Source of the DNA: Crocinitomicaceae bacterium | GTDB taxonomy: Bacteria; Bacteroidota; Bacteroidia; Flavobacteriales_D; Sanyastnellaceae | Length of the DNA: 64,000 bases | Assembly: GCA_002690915.1 (NCBI GenBank) | Contig: NZGF01000050.1 | Span: 1 to 64,000 of the forward strand | Reading direction: 5' to 3' | Part shown: piece by piece, positions 44,652-53,017 of the stretch | Numbering within the stretch: position 1 is the first letter of the stretch | Layout: the number at the start of each line of letters is the position of its first letter | Notes under the pieces: generated by a model | Database searches by the model: none | What the model was told of the DNA's origin: nothing | Seen by the model: only the letters and a program-made list of their open reading frames with translations | Position numbers and translations under genes: made by a program

Positions 44652-45830
44652 TTGAACCCCTCTCGCCGCACATGGAGCCGTCGCCTCACGACAACAAAGG
44701 ACGGATCGCCCACCTTGGAAGTTGCGGAATGGGGCGTCGCATACCACAGCATTTACGGTGCGCTAACCGAGTCTGAACACGTATTCATCGACCATGGTTT
44801 GGAACTTTGGTGGTCGGAAAATCAGGAGGTATCTGGGCGCATACGCGTGCTCGAGGTGGGCTTCGGTACAGGGCTAAATGCGGCACTAGCCTGGCAATGG
44901 GCAGAGCGCCAGGGCATCCATCTGGAATACATTGGCTTGGAGCCATACCCGCTGGAACCGCATGAGGTCATAACATGGACTTCTTCAGGCCTTTCGAAGG
45001 ACTTGGAATGGCGCATGAGCGCACTTCACGAGCAGGCCGTTGAGCCCAATGGTTTCTCGGCCGATGGCTTTTCAGCTCAAATCTTGCACACTACCCTTCA
45101 AGGCTGGAAAGGATCAGGGACTTTTGATGTATGCTTTTTCGATGCCTTCGCGCCTGCCCAGCAGCCTGAGCTTTGGCATATAGGAATCTTCGAGTCGTTG
45201 TTGTCTTGGATGAATCCGGGTGCGGTTCTGGCCACTTACTGTGCTAAAGGACAGGTGCGGCGTAACATGGAACGCGCAGGATGGAAGGCTGAACGGTACC
45301 CGGGCCCTCCTGGCAAACGGGAAATGCTGGTGGCGCGCAGCATTCCGGTATCTCGATGGAATGTGCGGTGTTACGCTTTGATCTTGAATCCAGCACGCAC
45401 CCACATCCTTGTGGCGCGCGAGAGGTTTCCCGATGGCTCTGTGGGATGTAAATTCCCGGGGGGAGGTTTAGAAACTGGCGAGGCGCTGGTGGATACACTT
45501 TGGAGGGAGTGCACCGAAGAGTTGGGATCATCGGATGGCCTCACATGGCTGGGGCACGCCTACACCAATGATTTTTTCGTTCGCAGTGCCTTCCGGGATG
45601 ACGAGCAAATTCTCGCGGTCTACCATTGGATGCAGGCAGATCACGACGGCGTGGCGTGGTGGGATGAGAGGCCAGCCACCGTAGCCGCTACGGAGCCACT
45701 GCTCGAAATGAATTGGCAGGCTGTGGATAGTCTGACACCGGATGCCATGCGTTTTCCCATCGACCGGCTGGTGGTGGGAAACTTGAAGGCGTGGATGGTG
45801 ACTATCCAATCAGACCCAAGCGCTGGTTGA
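44652..45830 (+). CDS. MnmD-like tRNA methyltransferase fused to a Nudix hydrolase domain
   Basis: A 392-residue protein. Start TTG 44652 is the only plausible in-frame start before the conserved TKDGSPTLEV motif; no ATG lies in frame for 120 residues. Residues 1 to about 230 are MnmD (DUF752): SAM loop VLEVGFGTGLNAAL, DAFAPAQQPELW and YCAKGQVRRNMERAGW with PGPPGKREML. MnmD methylates the wobble uridine derivative of certain tRNAs. Residues about 235-392 contain a complete Nudix box (GGLETGEALVDTLWREC then TEELG), which fits Gx5Ex7REUxEExGU. In most bacteria MnmD is alone or fused to the oxidase MnmC; a Nudix partner is unusual. It ends convergent with the next gene (29-bp overlap). Confidence 0.86.
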   Translation: MNPSRRTWSRRLTTTKDGSPTLEVAEWGVAYHSIYGALTESEHVFIDHGLELWWSENQEVSGRIRVLEVGFGTGLNAALAWQWAERQGIHLEYIGLEPYPLEPHEVITWTSSGLSKDLEWRMSALHEQAVEPNGFSADGFSAQILHTTLQGWKGSGTFDVCFFDAFAPAQQPELWHIGIFESLLSWMNPGAVLATYCAKGQVRRNMERAGWKAERYPGPPGKREMLVARSIPVSRWNVRCYALILNPARTHILVARERFPDGSVGCKFPGGGLETGEALVDTLWRECTEELGSSDGLTWLGHAYTNDFFVRSAFRDDEQILAVYHWMQADHDGVAWWDERPATVAATEPLLEMNWQAVDSLTPDAMRFPIDRLVVGNLKAWMVTIQSDPSAG

Positions 45831-46383
45831 CGCAATCGTCGATGCGCTGGTAGAGGTTCGCCGGAGAAAACGTCCGCCATCCGAGTTCGCTCAATTCGCC
45901 ACCCAAGACGAAATAGCTGTCAAGGTCGATGGCCTTCATGTCATCAATTACGTGCTCTCGAAAATTCAATAAGGCGATCCACCCGTCTTCTTCGGTTACT
46001 TCATCGAACCACTCTTCGTAGTAGCAATCGTCACTGAAGTGAAAATTCAAGACGTTTTCACCAATCAGGATGTAGCGGTAGATTCCCTCCGCAATGAGCA
46101 CGTCAATGACTTCGCGTTTGAGCTGCATGATGTCGTTGTACAAGCAATCGTTCCACTCCCCGATGAATTCGATAATTGCGAAATGCTCGTCGTAGTCAAC
46201 GAATAAAATTTTACAGAATAACGTGGGCGAGTGGATGGAGTCCCACTGGGGATGGATGAAATAGTTGTAGACTTTGGTTGAGTATTCAAACTCGCTGTAT
46301 GTCCGGTCATAAAAGGGACTACGCGGGTCGTTGCTCGCGACGTAGTGGTTGCGCCATGCGTAATAGGGTTCCAGTGTATGCAT
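45802..46383 (-). CDS. Conserved hypothetical protein of Bacteroidota type
   Basis: I do not recognise a characterised family. It has 193 residues with no signal peptide or membrane helix. It is rich in aromatic and acidic residues (FIGEWNDCLYNDIMQLKREV, NFHFSDDCYYEEWFDEVTEE) and is probably a compact alpha/beta cytoplasmic protein. It starts 8 bp downstream of the murQ stop and so lies at the end of the minus-strand operon. Its 3' end overlaps the convergent MnmD-Nudix gene by 29 bp, so the two transcripts would be complementary there. Confidence 0.7.
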   Translation of the reverse strand: MHTLEPYYAWRNHYVASNDPRSPFYDRTYSEFEYSTKVYNYFIHPQWDSIHSPTLFCKILFVDYDEHFAIIEFIGEWNDCLYNDIMQLKREVIDVLIAEGIYRYILIGENVLNFHFSDDCYYEEWFDEVTEEDGWIALLNFREHVIDDMKAIDLDSYFVLGGELSELGWRTFSPANLYQRIDDCVNQRLGLIG

Positions 46384-46391
46384 GGTACTTT

Positions 46392-47222
46392 TTATCCTTG
46401 TCCTTTCAGTTGCTCAATTGATGCGCGCACATCACGGGTTAACCGGAGTGATTCCGCTGCCGCCTTCGAAGACACACCTGTGGCGTCTTGGATCATCCGA
46501 ATGCCCCGTTCTTCAAGCTTGGTATTGGAGGGCTTCATATCTACCATCCTAGAGCCCACGACGTGACCGAGTTGGATCATGGCCGTCGTGCTGATTAAGT
46601 TGAGGATCAGCTTGGTGGCTGTCCCGGCGTTCAAGCGCGTGCTACCTGTTACGAATTCGGGGCCTGTGACCGCGACCATGGCGTGTTCTGCTGCTTCGAC
46701 GACGGCCGAATCGGGATTGCACGTGATGCAGGCCGTCAGGAGGCCGGCCTCCCGCGCAGCTTTCAAGCCTCCGATTACGTATGGCGTTCTTCCCGAAGCG
46801 GCGATTCCTACTAAGGTGTCTAGCTTATCGGGTAGTGCGGGGGACAGGTCATCCCAAGCCCCATTGGGATTGTCCTCAGCGCCTTCTACCGCTACTCGGA
46901 GTGCTCCATCGCCTCCTGCGATCCAACCTTGCACCTGAGTGGGGTTCACCCCAAATGTCGGAGGGCATTCACTGGCATCCAATACGCCCAATCTGCCGCT
47001 CGTTCCCGCGCCTATGTAAAAGAGCCGACCGCCGTTTTTCATGCGTGCTACCAAAGCTTCAATGAAGTGCTCAACGCTGTCAAGGCTTCCGCCGACCGCA
47101 TCGAAGGCAGCTTGTGTCTGGCCGTGCATGGCACAGACCAATTCCGAAATGGACTTGTATTCCAACCCCTGGTGAGGCCCTGATTGTTCGGTTGGAGGGA
47201 GGTGGGATTCGTCAGCGTGCAT
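46392..47222 (-). CDS. murQ: N-acetylmuramic acid 6-phosphate etherase
   Basis: A 276-residue cytoplasmic enzyme that splits the lactyl ether of MurNAc-6-phosphate to GlcNAc-6-phosphate, in peptidoglycan recycling. I chose ATG 47222 over the track start 47282, which runs into aroE. The SIS domain shows FYIGAGTSGRLGVLDASECP and GSTRLNAGTATKLILN, both strongly typical of MurQ. The acid-base and sugar-phosphate residues are in these stretches. It follows aroE by 32 bp in the same operon. No MurNAc transporter or kinase (anmK) is present in the window. Confidence 0.95.
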   Translation of the reverse strand: MHADESHLPPTEQSGPHQGLEYKSISELVCAMHGQTQAAFDAVGGSLDSVEHFIEALVARMKNGGRLFYIGAGTSGRLGVLDASECPPTFGVNPTQVQGWIAGGDGALRVAVEGAEDNPNGAWDDLSPALPDKLDTLVGIAASGRTPYVIGGLKAAREAGLLTACITCNPDSAVVEAAEHAMVAVTGPEFVTGSTRLNAGTATKLILNLISTTAMIQLGHVVGSRMVDMKPSNTKLEERGIRMIQDATGVSSKAAAESLRLTRDVRASIEQLKGQG

Positions 47223-47254
47223 GCAACTGTAAAAATAAGTGGGTACTGCCGAAG

Positions 47255-48016
47255 TCAGGTGCCATTGTTCCACCAATCCCAAGCCGCTTCCGCTTGAGCA
47301 ATTAACATGGATTTACCGTTCATTGTTTGCGCCCCAGCTGCCTCGGCGCGGCTGAGGAACGCAGTCTGCGCTGGGTTGTATACCAGGTCCACGACGAGGT
47401 GCTCAGGTGTGAGACCATCCCATGGGAGTTCGATTCTTGCCTCTGTATCCGGATAGGTACCCACAGGGGTGCATTGCACAACAAGTTTGCAATGCCTGAG
47501 GTAGGCCGAATTCAGGGTCTCATAGCGCATCGCCTCCCATGCGATGGGTGATCGGGTGACGTGGATTACATCGATACCCAGTGATTGCAATCCGTGTCGG
47601 ACGGCAGCAGCGGCGCCTCCATTGCCCAAAATCAGGGCACGTTCTTGCGACGATGTCAGGAAGGGACGGAGTGATTTCATGAAGCCCTCCGCATCTGTGT
47701 TGTGTCCGATCCATCCGTTGGCTGTCCGCTTGATGGCATTTACTGCACCAATGGCCCGAGCTGTGGGCGTCAAGTCCTGCAAGAACGGGATGATGGATTG
47801 CTTGTATGGAATTGTAATGTTCAATCCTTTTAATGCTGGCGAGGCATGTGCTTCGGTTTCGAGCCAATTCTCAAGCCCTTCCAAGTCAGCGCGTTCAAAC
47901 CGCTCGTACGAGGTGTCGATGACGCCCCAAGCGGTGAACCGATCTGCGAACAGAGCCGGAGAGTGGCTGTGAGAGAGGGATCGCCCCAAGACTCCAAACC
48001 TTCGCGTGATACTCAT
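47255..48016 (-). CDS. aroE: Shikimate dehydrogenase
   Basis: A 253-residue NADPH-dependent enzyme that reduces 3-dehydroshikimate to shikimate in aromatic amino-acid synthesis. The substrate-binding part has SLSHSHSPALF and LNITIPYKQSIIPFL (catalytic Lys). IGAVNAIKR and GHNTDAEGFMKSL are typical, and ALILGNGGAAAAVRHGL is the nucleotide loop. The start ATG overlaps the DUF368 stop (ATGA), so the genes are coupled. Full length. Confidence 0.96.
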   Translation of the reverse strand: MSITRRFGVLGRSLSHSHSPALFADRFTAWGVIDTSYERFERADLEGLENWLETEAHASPALKGLNITIPYKQSIIPFLQDLTPTARAIGAVNAIKRTANGWIGHNTDAEGFMKSLRPFLTSSQERALILGNGGAAAAVRHGLQSLGIDVIHVTRSPIAWEAMRYETLNSAYLRHCKLVVQCTPVGTYPDTEARIELPWDGLTPEHLVVDLVYNPAQTAFLSRAEAAGAQTMNGKSMLIAQAEAAWDWWNNGT

Positions 48017-48912
48017 GCAGCCAGCCGGTTACCAAGCCATTGCAGAGCAACGACCAAACCTATACCTGCCGCAGCACAAGCGAGGCAAAAGAATAAATCA
48101 CCTGAGTCGGGCCATGCATTCGTTTGGAGCCAGGTTTCCCTGCCGTCGCTATGGGTGTGGAGCAGCAATGCGTTTTCCTTCCAGGGCCATAGGGCTTGCA
48201 AGGAGCCAAGCAGAAAGCCCGTTAGGGTCGCCATGACCCGACTTCTAGCGCTTGCGAGCAGGGCCTTAAGCCCTTTGCTGAACCCCAAGAGTCCGGTGAC
48301 GACTCCAGCACCTACTGTGACAATCACCATCAGATCCAACTCCTTGAGTGCCCCAATGACGGCGCTGTACACACCCAATAACAACAAGATGAAGCTGCCA
48401 GAAATGCCGGGCAAAATCATCGCACATGCGGCAACTGCCCCGCAAACAAACAGATAAACCAAGCTCGGTTCAACCTCAAGCGGTGGCAAGGAGCCCACAA
48501 TAAATGTGATGGCTGCACCAGCAATAAACAGAATCGTATGAGCTGCATTGCGCTGGCTTATTTCGCGACCAACCAAAGGGATGGAAGCCGCTACAAGGCC
48601 AAAGAAAAAGGCGAACAAAGGGGCCTTGTGGTATTCAAGTAAATGGTGGAGGAGACCGGACAATGCGACAATGCTGGCGCCAATTCCAGCCACCAAGGCA
48701 ATCAGAAAGGGAGCGTTTAGCGTATGCATTACCCCGCGTAATCCTTTATCTCTCCACGTTTGAACGAGTCCCCAAGACACGGCTGAGATGGATTGCAGGA
48801 GTTCGTCGTAGATGCCTGTAATCAACGCGACGGTGCCTCCGGAAACACCTGGAACAAGATCCGCAGCCCCCATGGCCATGCCGCGCAGAAAAATCCCAAG
48901 GTGGCGTTTCAT
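48013..48912 (-). CDS. DUF368 membrane protein, probable polyprenyl-phosphate transporter
   Basis: A 299-residue polytopic inner-membrane protein with about nine helices. ATG 48912 fits better than the track start 48948 and overlaps the rhodanese stop (ATGA). The family signature is at the N-terminus (GMAMGAADLVPGVSGGTVAL) with a related second motif inside (CAMILPGISGSFILLLLG), an inverted-repeat arrangement. Members of DUF368 (PopT) have been reported to recycle undecaprenyl phosphate across the membrane. This fits an operon with aroE and murQ only loosely; recycling of wall carrier and wall sugar is the common theme. Confidence 0.88.
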   Translation of the reverse strand: MKRHLGIFLRGMAMGAADLVPGVSGGTVALITGIYDELLQSISAVSWGLVQTWRDKGLRGVMHTLNAPFLIALVAGIGASIVALSGLLHHLLEYHKAPLFAFFFGLVAASIPLVGREISQRNAAHTILFIAGAAITFIVGSLPPLEVEPSLVYLFVCGAVAACAMILPGISGSFILLLLGVYSAVIGALKELDLMVIVTVGAGVVTGLLGFSKGLKALLASARSRVMATLTGFLLGSLQALWPWKENALLLHTHSDGRETWLQTNAWPDSGDLFFCLACAAAGIGLVVALQWLGNRLAA

Positions 48913-49238
48913 CCCACTTCTTTTTCGGGACAGAAGACAGCGCACCACTGCGTAATTCCGCCTTCCAAGCTGTACAGGTTGTCAAAGTTGTATTTGGTCA
49001 TGAGTGCACTTACGGTTGCTGCTGATCGTGCTCCGGAGCGGCAGTATACCACTACCGCGTGGGTTCGGGGGATCTCTGCTTGTCGGCTGAGGCAAAACGC
49101 CATGGGGATGTGCGATTGCGTCAAAGTACTCACAGTTACTTCATGGATTTCTCGGATGTCCAAGAACGAAAAACCTTTACCGTCCGCCTGCCATTGTTGG
49201 ACTTCATGAGGCGTGATGGTTGGGACGGGAGGCTGCAT
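48909..49238 (-). CDS. Single-domain rhodanese-like protein
   Basis: A 109-residue cytoplasmic rhodanese fold. The active-site loop is YCRSGARSAATVSAL with Cys at about residue 66, capable of carrying a persulfide. FLDIREIHEV is the conserved N-terminal motif. It lacks a signal peptide. Coupled to DUF368 (overlap of 4 bp) and 16 bp after the ComA-like gene, whose reaction uses sulfite, so a sulfur-relay role is conceivable. Confidence 0.9.
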   Translation of the reverse strand: MQPPVPTITPHEVQQWQADGKGFSFLDIREIHEVTVSTLTQSHIPMAFCLSRQAEIPRTHAVVVYCRSGARSAATVSALMTKYNFDNLYSLEGGITQWCAVFCPEKEVG

Positions 49239-49254
49239 CGGTCAAGTGTTGGGA

Positions 49255-50061
49255 TTAGTCTTCCTCAACGGTCTCGCTCACGAGGCGTTTGCCCTCAGCC
49301 AGCGCTTCAGGCAGATGTTCGAAGAACGTATCTCCCCGAAGTCCGAGCCGTAGGCATTCCAGAGGAATCAAATCGTTTGGTCCGATATTTCCCAAGTTGA
49401 CATTCGCTCCGAATTGGCGGAGGAACCAAACCTGTTGGGGCTTCTTAGGGGCTTCCCAGAGGATGTCTTCCAGTGCGACATTGGCAAGGATTCGCTTAAC
49501 AAGTTGCACGTGAGCGCTGCCATTCGGACGGTAAATTCCGACATTTCCGCTCTCACGGGCTTCAGCAATGACCTTGAAACTCCCGGCTTGGAGTTCGTTG
49601 CTCATCATGCGAATCCATTTAGCCGGGCTGATGAGGATTCCTTCTTCCTTGGATCCAACTTCGGAAAGGACCTTGTAGTTTTTGCTCAGCCGGCTGATGA
49701 GCTCACATTTTTCGTCGTGGGGAATGACCATCGAACCGTCACTGACTTCTAAGCACGTGATGCCCAGGCTGTCGATGAACCGGAGGTAGTTTTCGATTTC
49801 ATTGCGGACGTAAAACGCCTCGAATAAGGTGCCGCCGCAGTAGACGTCAAATCCAGCTTCGTGATATCGCTTCACCTTGTCTACGACATTGTTCGTGACT
49901 AAGGAGGTTCCAAAGCCCAGCTTCAGAAAGTCGACCAGCTCGCCACCTGTCTCAATGAGATCTTCTGCTTGCCGCAGGCTTAGCCCTTTGTCCATCACCA
50001 TGGTCAAGCCATTGGTGCGGGGGCGTACAGGGCGTTCGGGTAGATGCGAAATTTCGAACAT
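49255..50061 (-). CDS. Phosphosulfolactate synthase (ComA family)
   Basis: A 268-residue TIM-barrel enzyme of the ComA family. Known members add sulfite to phosphoenolpyruvate to make (2R)-phosphosulfolactate, the first step of coenzyme M synthesis in methanogens. Family segments: RTNGLTMVMDKGLSLRQ, VDFLKLGFGTSLV, VYCGGTLFEAF, LEVSDGSMVIP and LSEVGSKEEG. Bacteroidota do not make coenzyme M, so here it may lead to sulfolactate or cysteate, possibly for sulfonolipids; that is inference. It follows the TPR gene by 3 bp and precedes the rhodanese gene. Confidence 0.88.
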   Translation of the reverse strand: MFEISHLPERPVRPRTNGLTMVMDKGLSLRQAEDLIETGGELVDFLKLGFGTSLVTNNVVDKVKRYHEAGFDVYCGGTLFEAFYVRNEIENYLRFIDSLGITCLEVSDGSMVIPHDEKCELISRLSKNYKVLSEVGSKEEGILISPAKWIRMMSNELQAGSFKVIAEARESGNVGIYRPNGSAHVQLVKRILANVALEDILWEAPKKPQQVWFLRQFGANVNLGNIGPNDLIPLECLRLGLRGDTFFEHLPEALAEGKRLVSETVEED

Positions 50062-50064
50062 GGT

Positions 50065-51558
50065 TTAAGGTTTAAATCGTTCAATCCGTTCGATGTAGCG
50101 CGCATCATTGGCAAGCGCAGGTAAGAAATTCAGGAGAATTTCGGACTGATCATAATGGTGTGTCAAAAGAAATTCAAGCAGGTCGAAAGCTGCTTTTTGT
50201 TGGCCCAGAACATACAGGCTGATGAATCGTCGGTAGCGCAAGTTGGGCGCTTCACGAAGTGCAGCCAGCGCATCGTCAATAACGAGCAATGCGTCCTCGT
50301 GCCTTAGGGCCAGTTGCATGTTATCCACGCGTTCGAGCCATAGCTCTTCGTGTTGTATGTCAAGCAGTAAACCTTGGGTGTAGACTTCTTCTGCTCTGTC
50401 GTGCTCCTCCCGTTTTTTGAGACTGGTTGCAAGTAGCAAATGGTAGTCGGCGTGTTTGGGCTCAATTTCCAAGGCTTGCTCAAAATGGGAGCAAGCTTCG
50501 CCGAGTCGGCCTTGCATGTCTGCGAGTACCCCCAAACCGACAAAGGCATCGGCAAACCGTGGATCCAACTTCAAACTTTCGCGGTAATAGGTTTCGGCGC
50601 GTTTCAAATCTCCAATCCGCTCCAGGCATTCGCCCATGTAACACCGTGTACTGGGCGAGGGGTCTTCGAACGAAAGGGTCTCCTCATAAGTATACAAGGC
50701 ATCTTGGTAGCGCTCCATGGCGACTAGGGCTTCAGCTTTTTGATGATAAGCTGGGCCAAAGGCGCTCTCAATCGCGATTGCGAAGTCGTAGGCATCGATG
50801 GCTTGGGTATACCGGCCGGAATGTTGCAGCGCATTGCCCATGCTGTACCAAGCGGCAAAGGAGTACGGCTGCTTTTCGAGGAATTGCTCGTAGAAGGAAG
50901 CCGCTTGTTTGAACTGTCCTGTTCGCTCATAACAAAATGCCAGTTCGTAGACGGCTGTTTCATTCAACGGGTCTTCCTCCAAAGCGTCGTGTAGGTTTCG
51001 AATGGCTTCTTGCCAGGCGCCCATGTTTTCGAATTCCAACGCAATATCGATGCGGATTTCCCGCTTGGCTTCCTTGTCCGCAAAAACCAGTGCGCGCTTG
51101 AAACAATCAATGGATAGTTTGTGCTCCGACATCTGGCTGTAGACGGCTCCAAGGGTAACGAGGACTTCTTCGTTGAGTGGCTCAATGTCGAGCAATTCCT
51201 TCAATAAGGGCACGGCTTTTACGCCTTGACCGGAGGCAATGCGAATCTGAGCTTGCTTCAGTTTGAGAGCGAGGTTCGCTGGATAAAGCTGACCGGCATA
51301 GAGAGCAACTGCGTGGGCTTTGCGAATGGATTTCTGTTCGAGGTAGTGCTCAATCAGACCTTCCAATTCATCCACGTCGAAGAAGGCTTGCTCGCTGTGT
51401 TCGACCATCGCCTCGAACTTCTGAACGAGTCCTTTCAGTGCAGGCTCACCACGGTACGCGCGTCCTTCTTCATTCATCATATCAAATCTACTAAGGGAAG
51501 AGGTTCCCGAGTGCATTTCGAACACTCCTTTTTTCACATCCAAGGTTATTTCTTTCAC
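50065..51558 (-). CDS. Tetratricopeptide-repeat protein
   Basis: A 497-residue cytoplasmic protein made almost entirely of TPR motifs (about ten, residues 70-480), for example AWYSMGNALQHSGRYTQAID and AFVGLGVLADMQGRLGEACS. It lacks a signal peptide and membrane helix, so it is probably a scaffold. The start is uncertain: GTG 51558 in the track, or ATG 51516 or 51480, of which the last begins MMNEEGRAYRGEPALKG. It is the first gene of the minus-strand operon with comA, rhodanese, DUF368, aroE and murQ and is divergent from glmM. Confidence 0.85.
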   Translation of the reverse strand: MKEITLDVKKGVFEMHSGTSSLSRFDMMNEEGRAYRGEPALKGLVQKFEAMVEHSEQAFFDVDELEGLIEHYLEQKSIRKAHAVALYAGQLYPANLALKLKQAQIRIASGQGVKAVPLLKELLDIEPLNEEVLVTLGAVYSQMSEHKLSIDCFKRALVFADKEAKREIRIDIALEFENMGAWQEAIRNLHDALEEDPLNETAVYELAFCYERTGQFKQAASFYEQFLEKQPYSFAAWYSMGNALQHSGRYTQAIDAYDFAIAIESAFGPAYHQKAEALVAMERYQDALYTYEETLSFEDPSPSTRCYMGECLERIGDLKRAETYYRESLKLDPRFADAFVGLGVLADMQGRLGEACSHFEQALEIEPKHADYHLLLATSLKKREEHDRAEEVYTQGLLLDIQHEELWLERVDNMQLALRHEDALLVIDDALAALREAPNLRYRRFISLYVLGQQKAAFDLLEFLLTHHYDQSEILLNFLPALANDARYIERIERFKP

Positions 51559-51577
51559 GACTCATGCTCAGCCATGG

Positions 51578-51585
51578 TATTTTTG
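51578..51585 (+). promoter_or_regulatory. -7 promoter box for glmM
   Basis: TATTTTTG, an exact TAnnTTTG match, ends 4 nt before ATG 51590. A leaderless transcript would result. Confidence 0.5.
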
Positions 51586-51589
51586 GCCT

Positions 51590-52978
51590 ATGCTCATCAC
51601 ATCTATTTCTGGTATCCGTGGAACTATTGGAGGTTCTCCCGGAGAAGGCCTAACCCCCCCTGATGTCGTCAAATTTGCCACTGGATATGCACGCTGGATT
51701 CGAGAAGCGACTGGGCAGCCTCGACCTAAGGTGGTCGTAGGGCGAGATGCGCGTTTGAGTGGAGAACTAGTGCGCGATTTGCTAGTGGGTACACTGAACG
51801 CTGCAGGCGTCGATGTGATTGATCTGGGCCTCAGCACTACGCCGACGGTCGAATTGGCCGTTCCGCAAGAGCGGGCTGATGGCGGCATCATCTTGACGGC
51901 TAGTCACAACCCGCGGCAATGGAATGCCTTGAAGCTGCTGGACGCCTCCGGTGAGTTTTTAAGCGCCGCTGCTGGCGAGCGGGTGTTAGAGCTTTCCGAC
52001 GCCCCTGGGCAGTATTCGGAAGTGGATGCTATTGGAAGGGTGAGTCGTCGGACGGATTGGATGGAAAAGCACGTTGAGCAAGCTTTGGCGTTGGACTTGG
52101 TTGACGCAGAAGCGGTGCGCGCTAATCGTTTCAAGGTGGCTGTGGATGCAGTAAACTCCAGCGGTGGAATCATACTGCCGATGCTGCTCGAAGCTATGGG
52201 GTGTGAGGTCGTCCAGGTCCATTGCGAGCCAACGGGACAGTTTGCTCACAATCCCGAGCCTTTACCCGCTCATCTAAAAGACCTATGTGAGGCTGTTGTC
52301 GCCCAGGGCTGTGACCTCGGCATCAGTGTGGATCCCGATGTGGATCGGTTGGCATTTGTGGGGGAGGATGGAAGTTGGTTTGGCGAGGAATACACGTTGG
52401 TAGCTGTTGCCGACTACGTTTTGAGCAAAACCCCGGGAAACACGGTGAGCAATATGAGTTCAACACGTGCCCTTCGCCAGGTGACTGAATCCCGGGGTGG
52501 ACGATACGTGGCAAGTGCAGTGGGAGAGGTGAATGTGGTCAAGGCCATAAAGGAAACAGACGCGGTCATAGGTGGTGAAGGCAACGGGGGGATTATTTAC
52601 CCTGCATCTCATTGCGGGCGAGACGCCGTTGTCGGAACGGCGTTGTTTTTGACGCATCTGGCTGCCTCCGGTGTTCGAGTCAGTGCGCTGCGGCGTTCTT
52701 ATCCAGACTGGTTCATGTCGAAAGACAAACTGGACTTGCCGGCAGTTGATGTAGAACAAGCGTTGAAGCAATTGATGATGGCGCATCCCGAGGCCGATGT
52801 GAATACGCTGGATGGGGTGAAATTCGATTTGGACGAAGGCTGGGTCCACCTGCGGAAATCGAACACGGAGCCCATTATTCGTGTCTACGCTGAGGCCTCT
52901 TCACCCGAAGCGGCATCGGCATTGGGCAGCCGGTTCAAGAGTGAACTGCAAGGCTTGCTGAGCGCTTTGGAGGATTAA
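51590..52978 (+). CDS. glmM: Phosphoglucosamine mutase (phosphohexomutase family)
   Basis: A 462-residue cytoplasmic enzyme that converts glucosamine-6-phosphate to glucosamine-1-phosphate for UDP-GlcNAc synthesis. It has the four-domain phosphohexomutase layout: SISGIRGTIGG at the N-terminus, the phosphoserine loop ILTASHNPRQWNALKL (about residue 100-115), the metal loop DPDVDRLAFV, the sugar loop GGEGNGGIIYP and the phosphate loop RKSNTEPIIRVYAEA. In Bacteroidota this form is usually annotated GlmM; a phosphomannomutase role cannot be excluded. It is divergent from the TPR gene by 31 bp. Confidence 0.9.
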   Translation: MLITSISGIRGTIGGSPGEGLTPPDVVKFATGYARWIREATGQPRPKVVVGRDARLSGELVRDLLVGTLNAAGVDVIDLGLSTTPTVELAVPQERADGGIILTASHNPRQWNALKLLDASGEFLSAAAGERVLELSDAPGQYSEVDAIGRVSRRTDWMEKHVEQALALDLVDAEAVRANRFKVAVDAVNSSGGIILPMLLEAMGCEVVQVHCEPTGQFAHNPEPLPAHLKDLCEAVVAQGCDLGISVDPDVDRLAFVGEDGSWFGEEYTLVAVADYVLSKTPGNTVSNMSSTRALRQVTESRGGRYVASAVGEVNVVKAIKETDAVIGGEGNGGIIYPASHCGRDAVVGTALFLTHLAASGVRVSALRRSYPDWFMSKDKLDLPAVDVEQALKQLMMAHPEADVNTLDGVKFDLDEGWVHLRKSNTEPIIRVYAEASSPEAASALGSRFKSELQGLLSALED

Positions 52979-52991
52979 ACCAAAAAAGGTG

Positions 52992-52999
52992 CATTTTTG
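52992..52999 (+). promoter_or_regulatory. -7-like box before the cysteine desulfurase gene
   Basis: CATTTTTG has one mismatch to TAnnTTTG and ends 18 nt before ATG 53018. Confidence 0.35.
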
Positions 53000-53017
53000 C
53001 GTGACGGACACTGAGTG

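Noticed and set aside
44637-44654. Possible readthrough fusion of TIGR02757 with MnmD-Nudix, since both share a frame
   Set aside because: A clean TAA and 12-nt spacer separate them and the TIGR02757 protein has its usual end; no sign of recoding signals.
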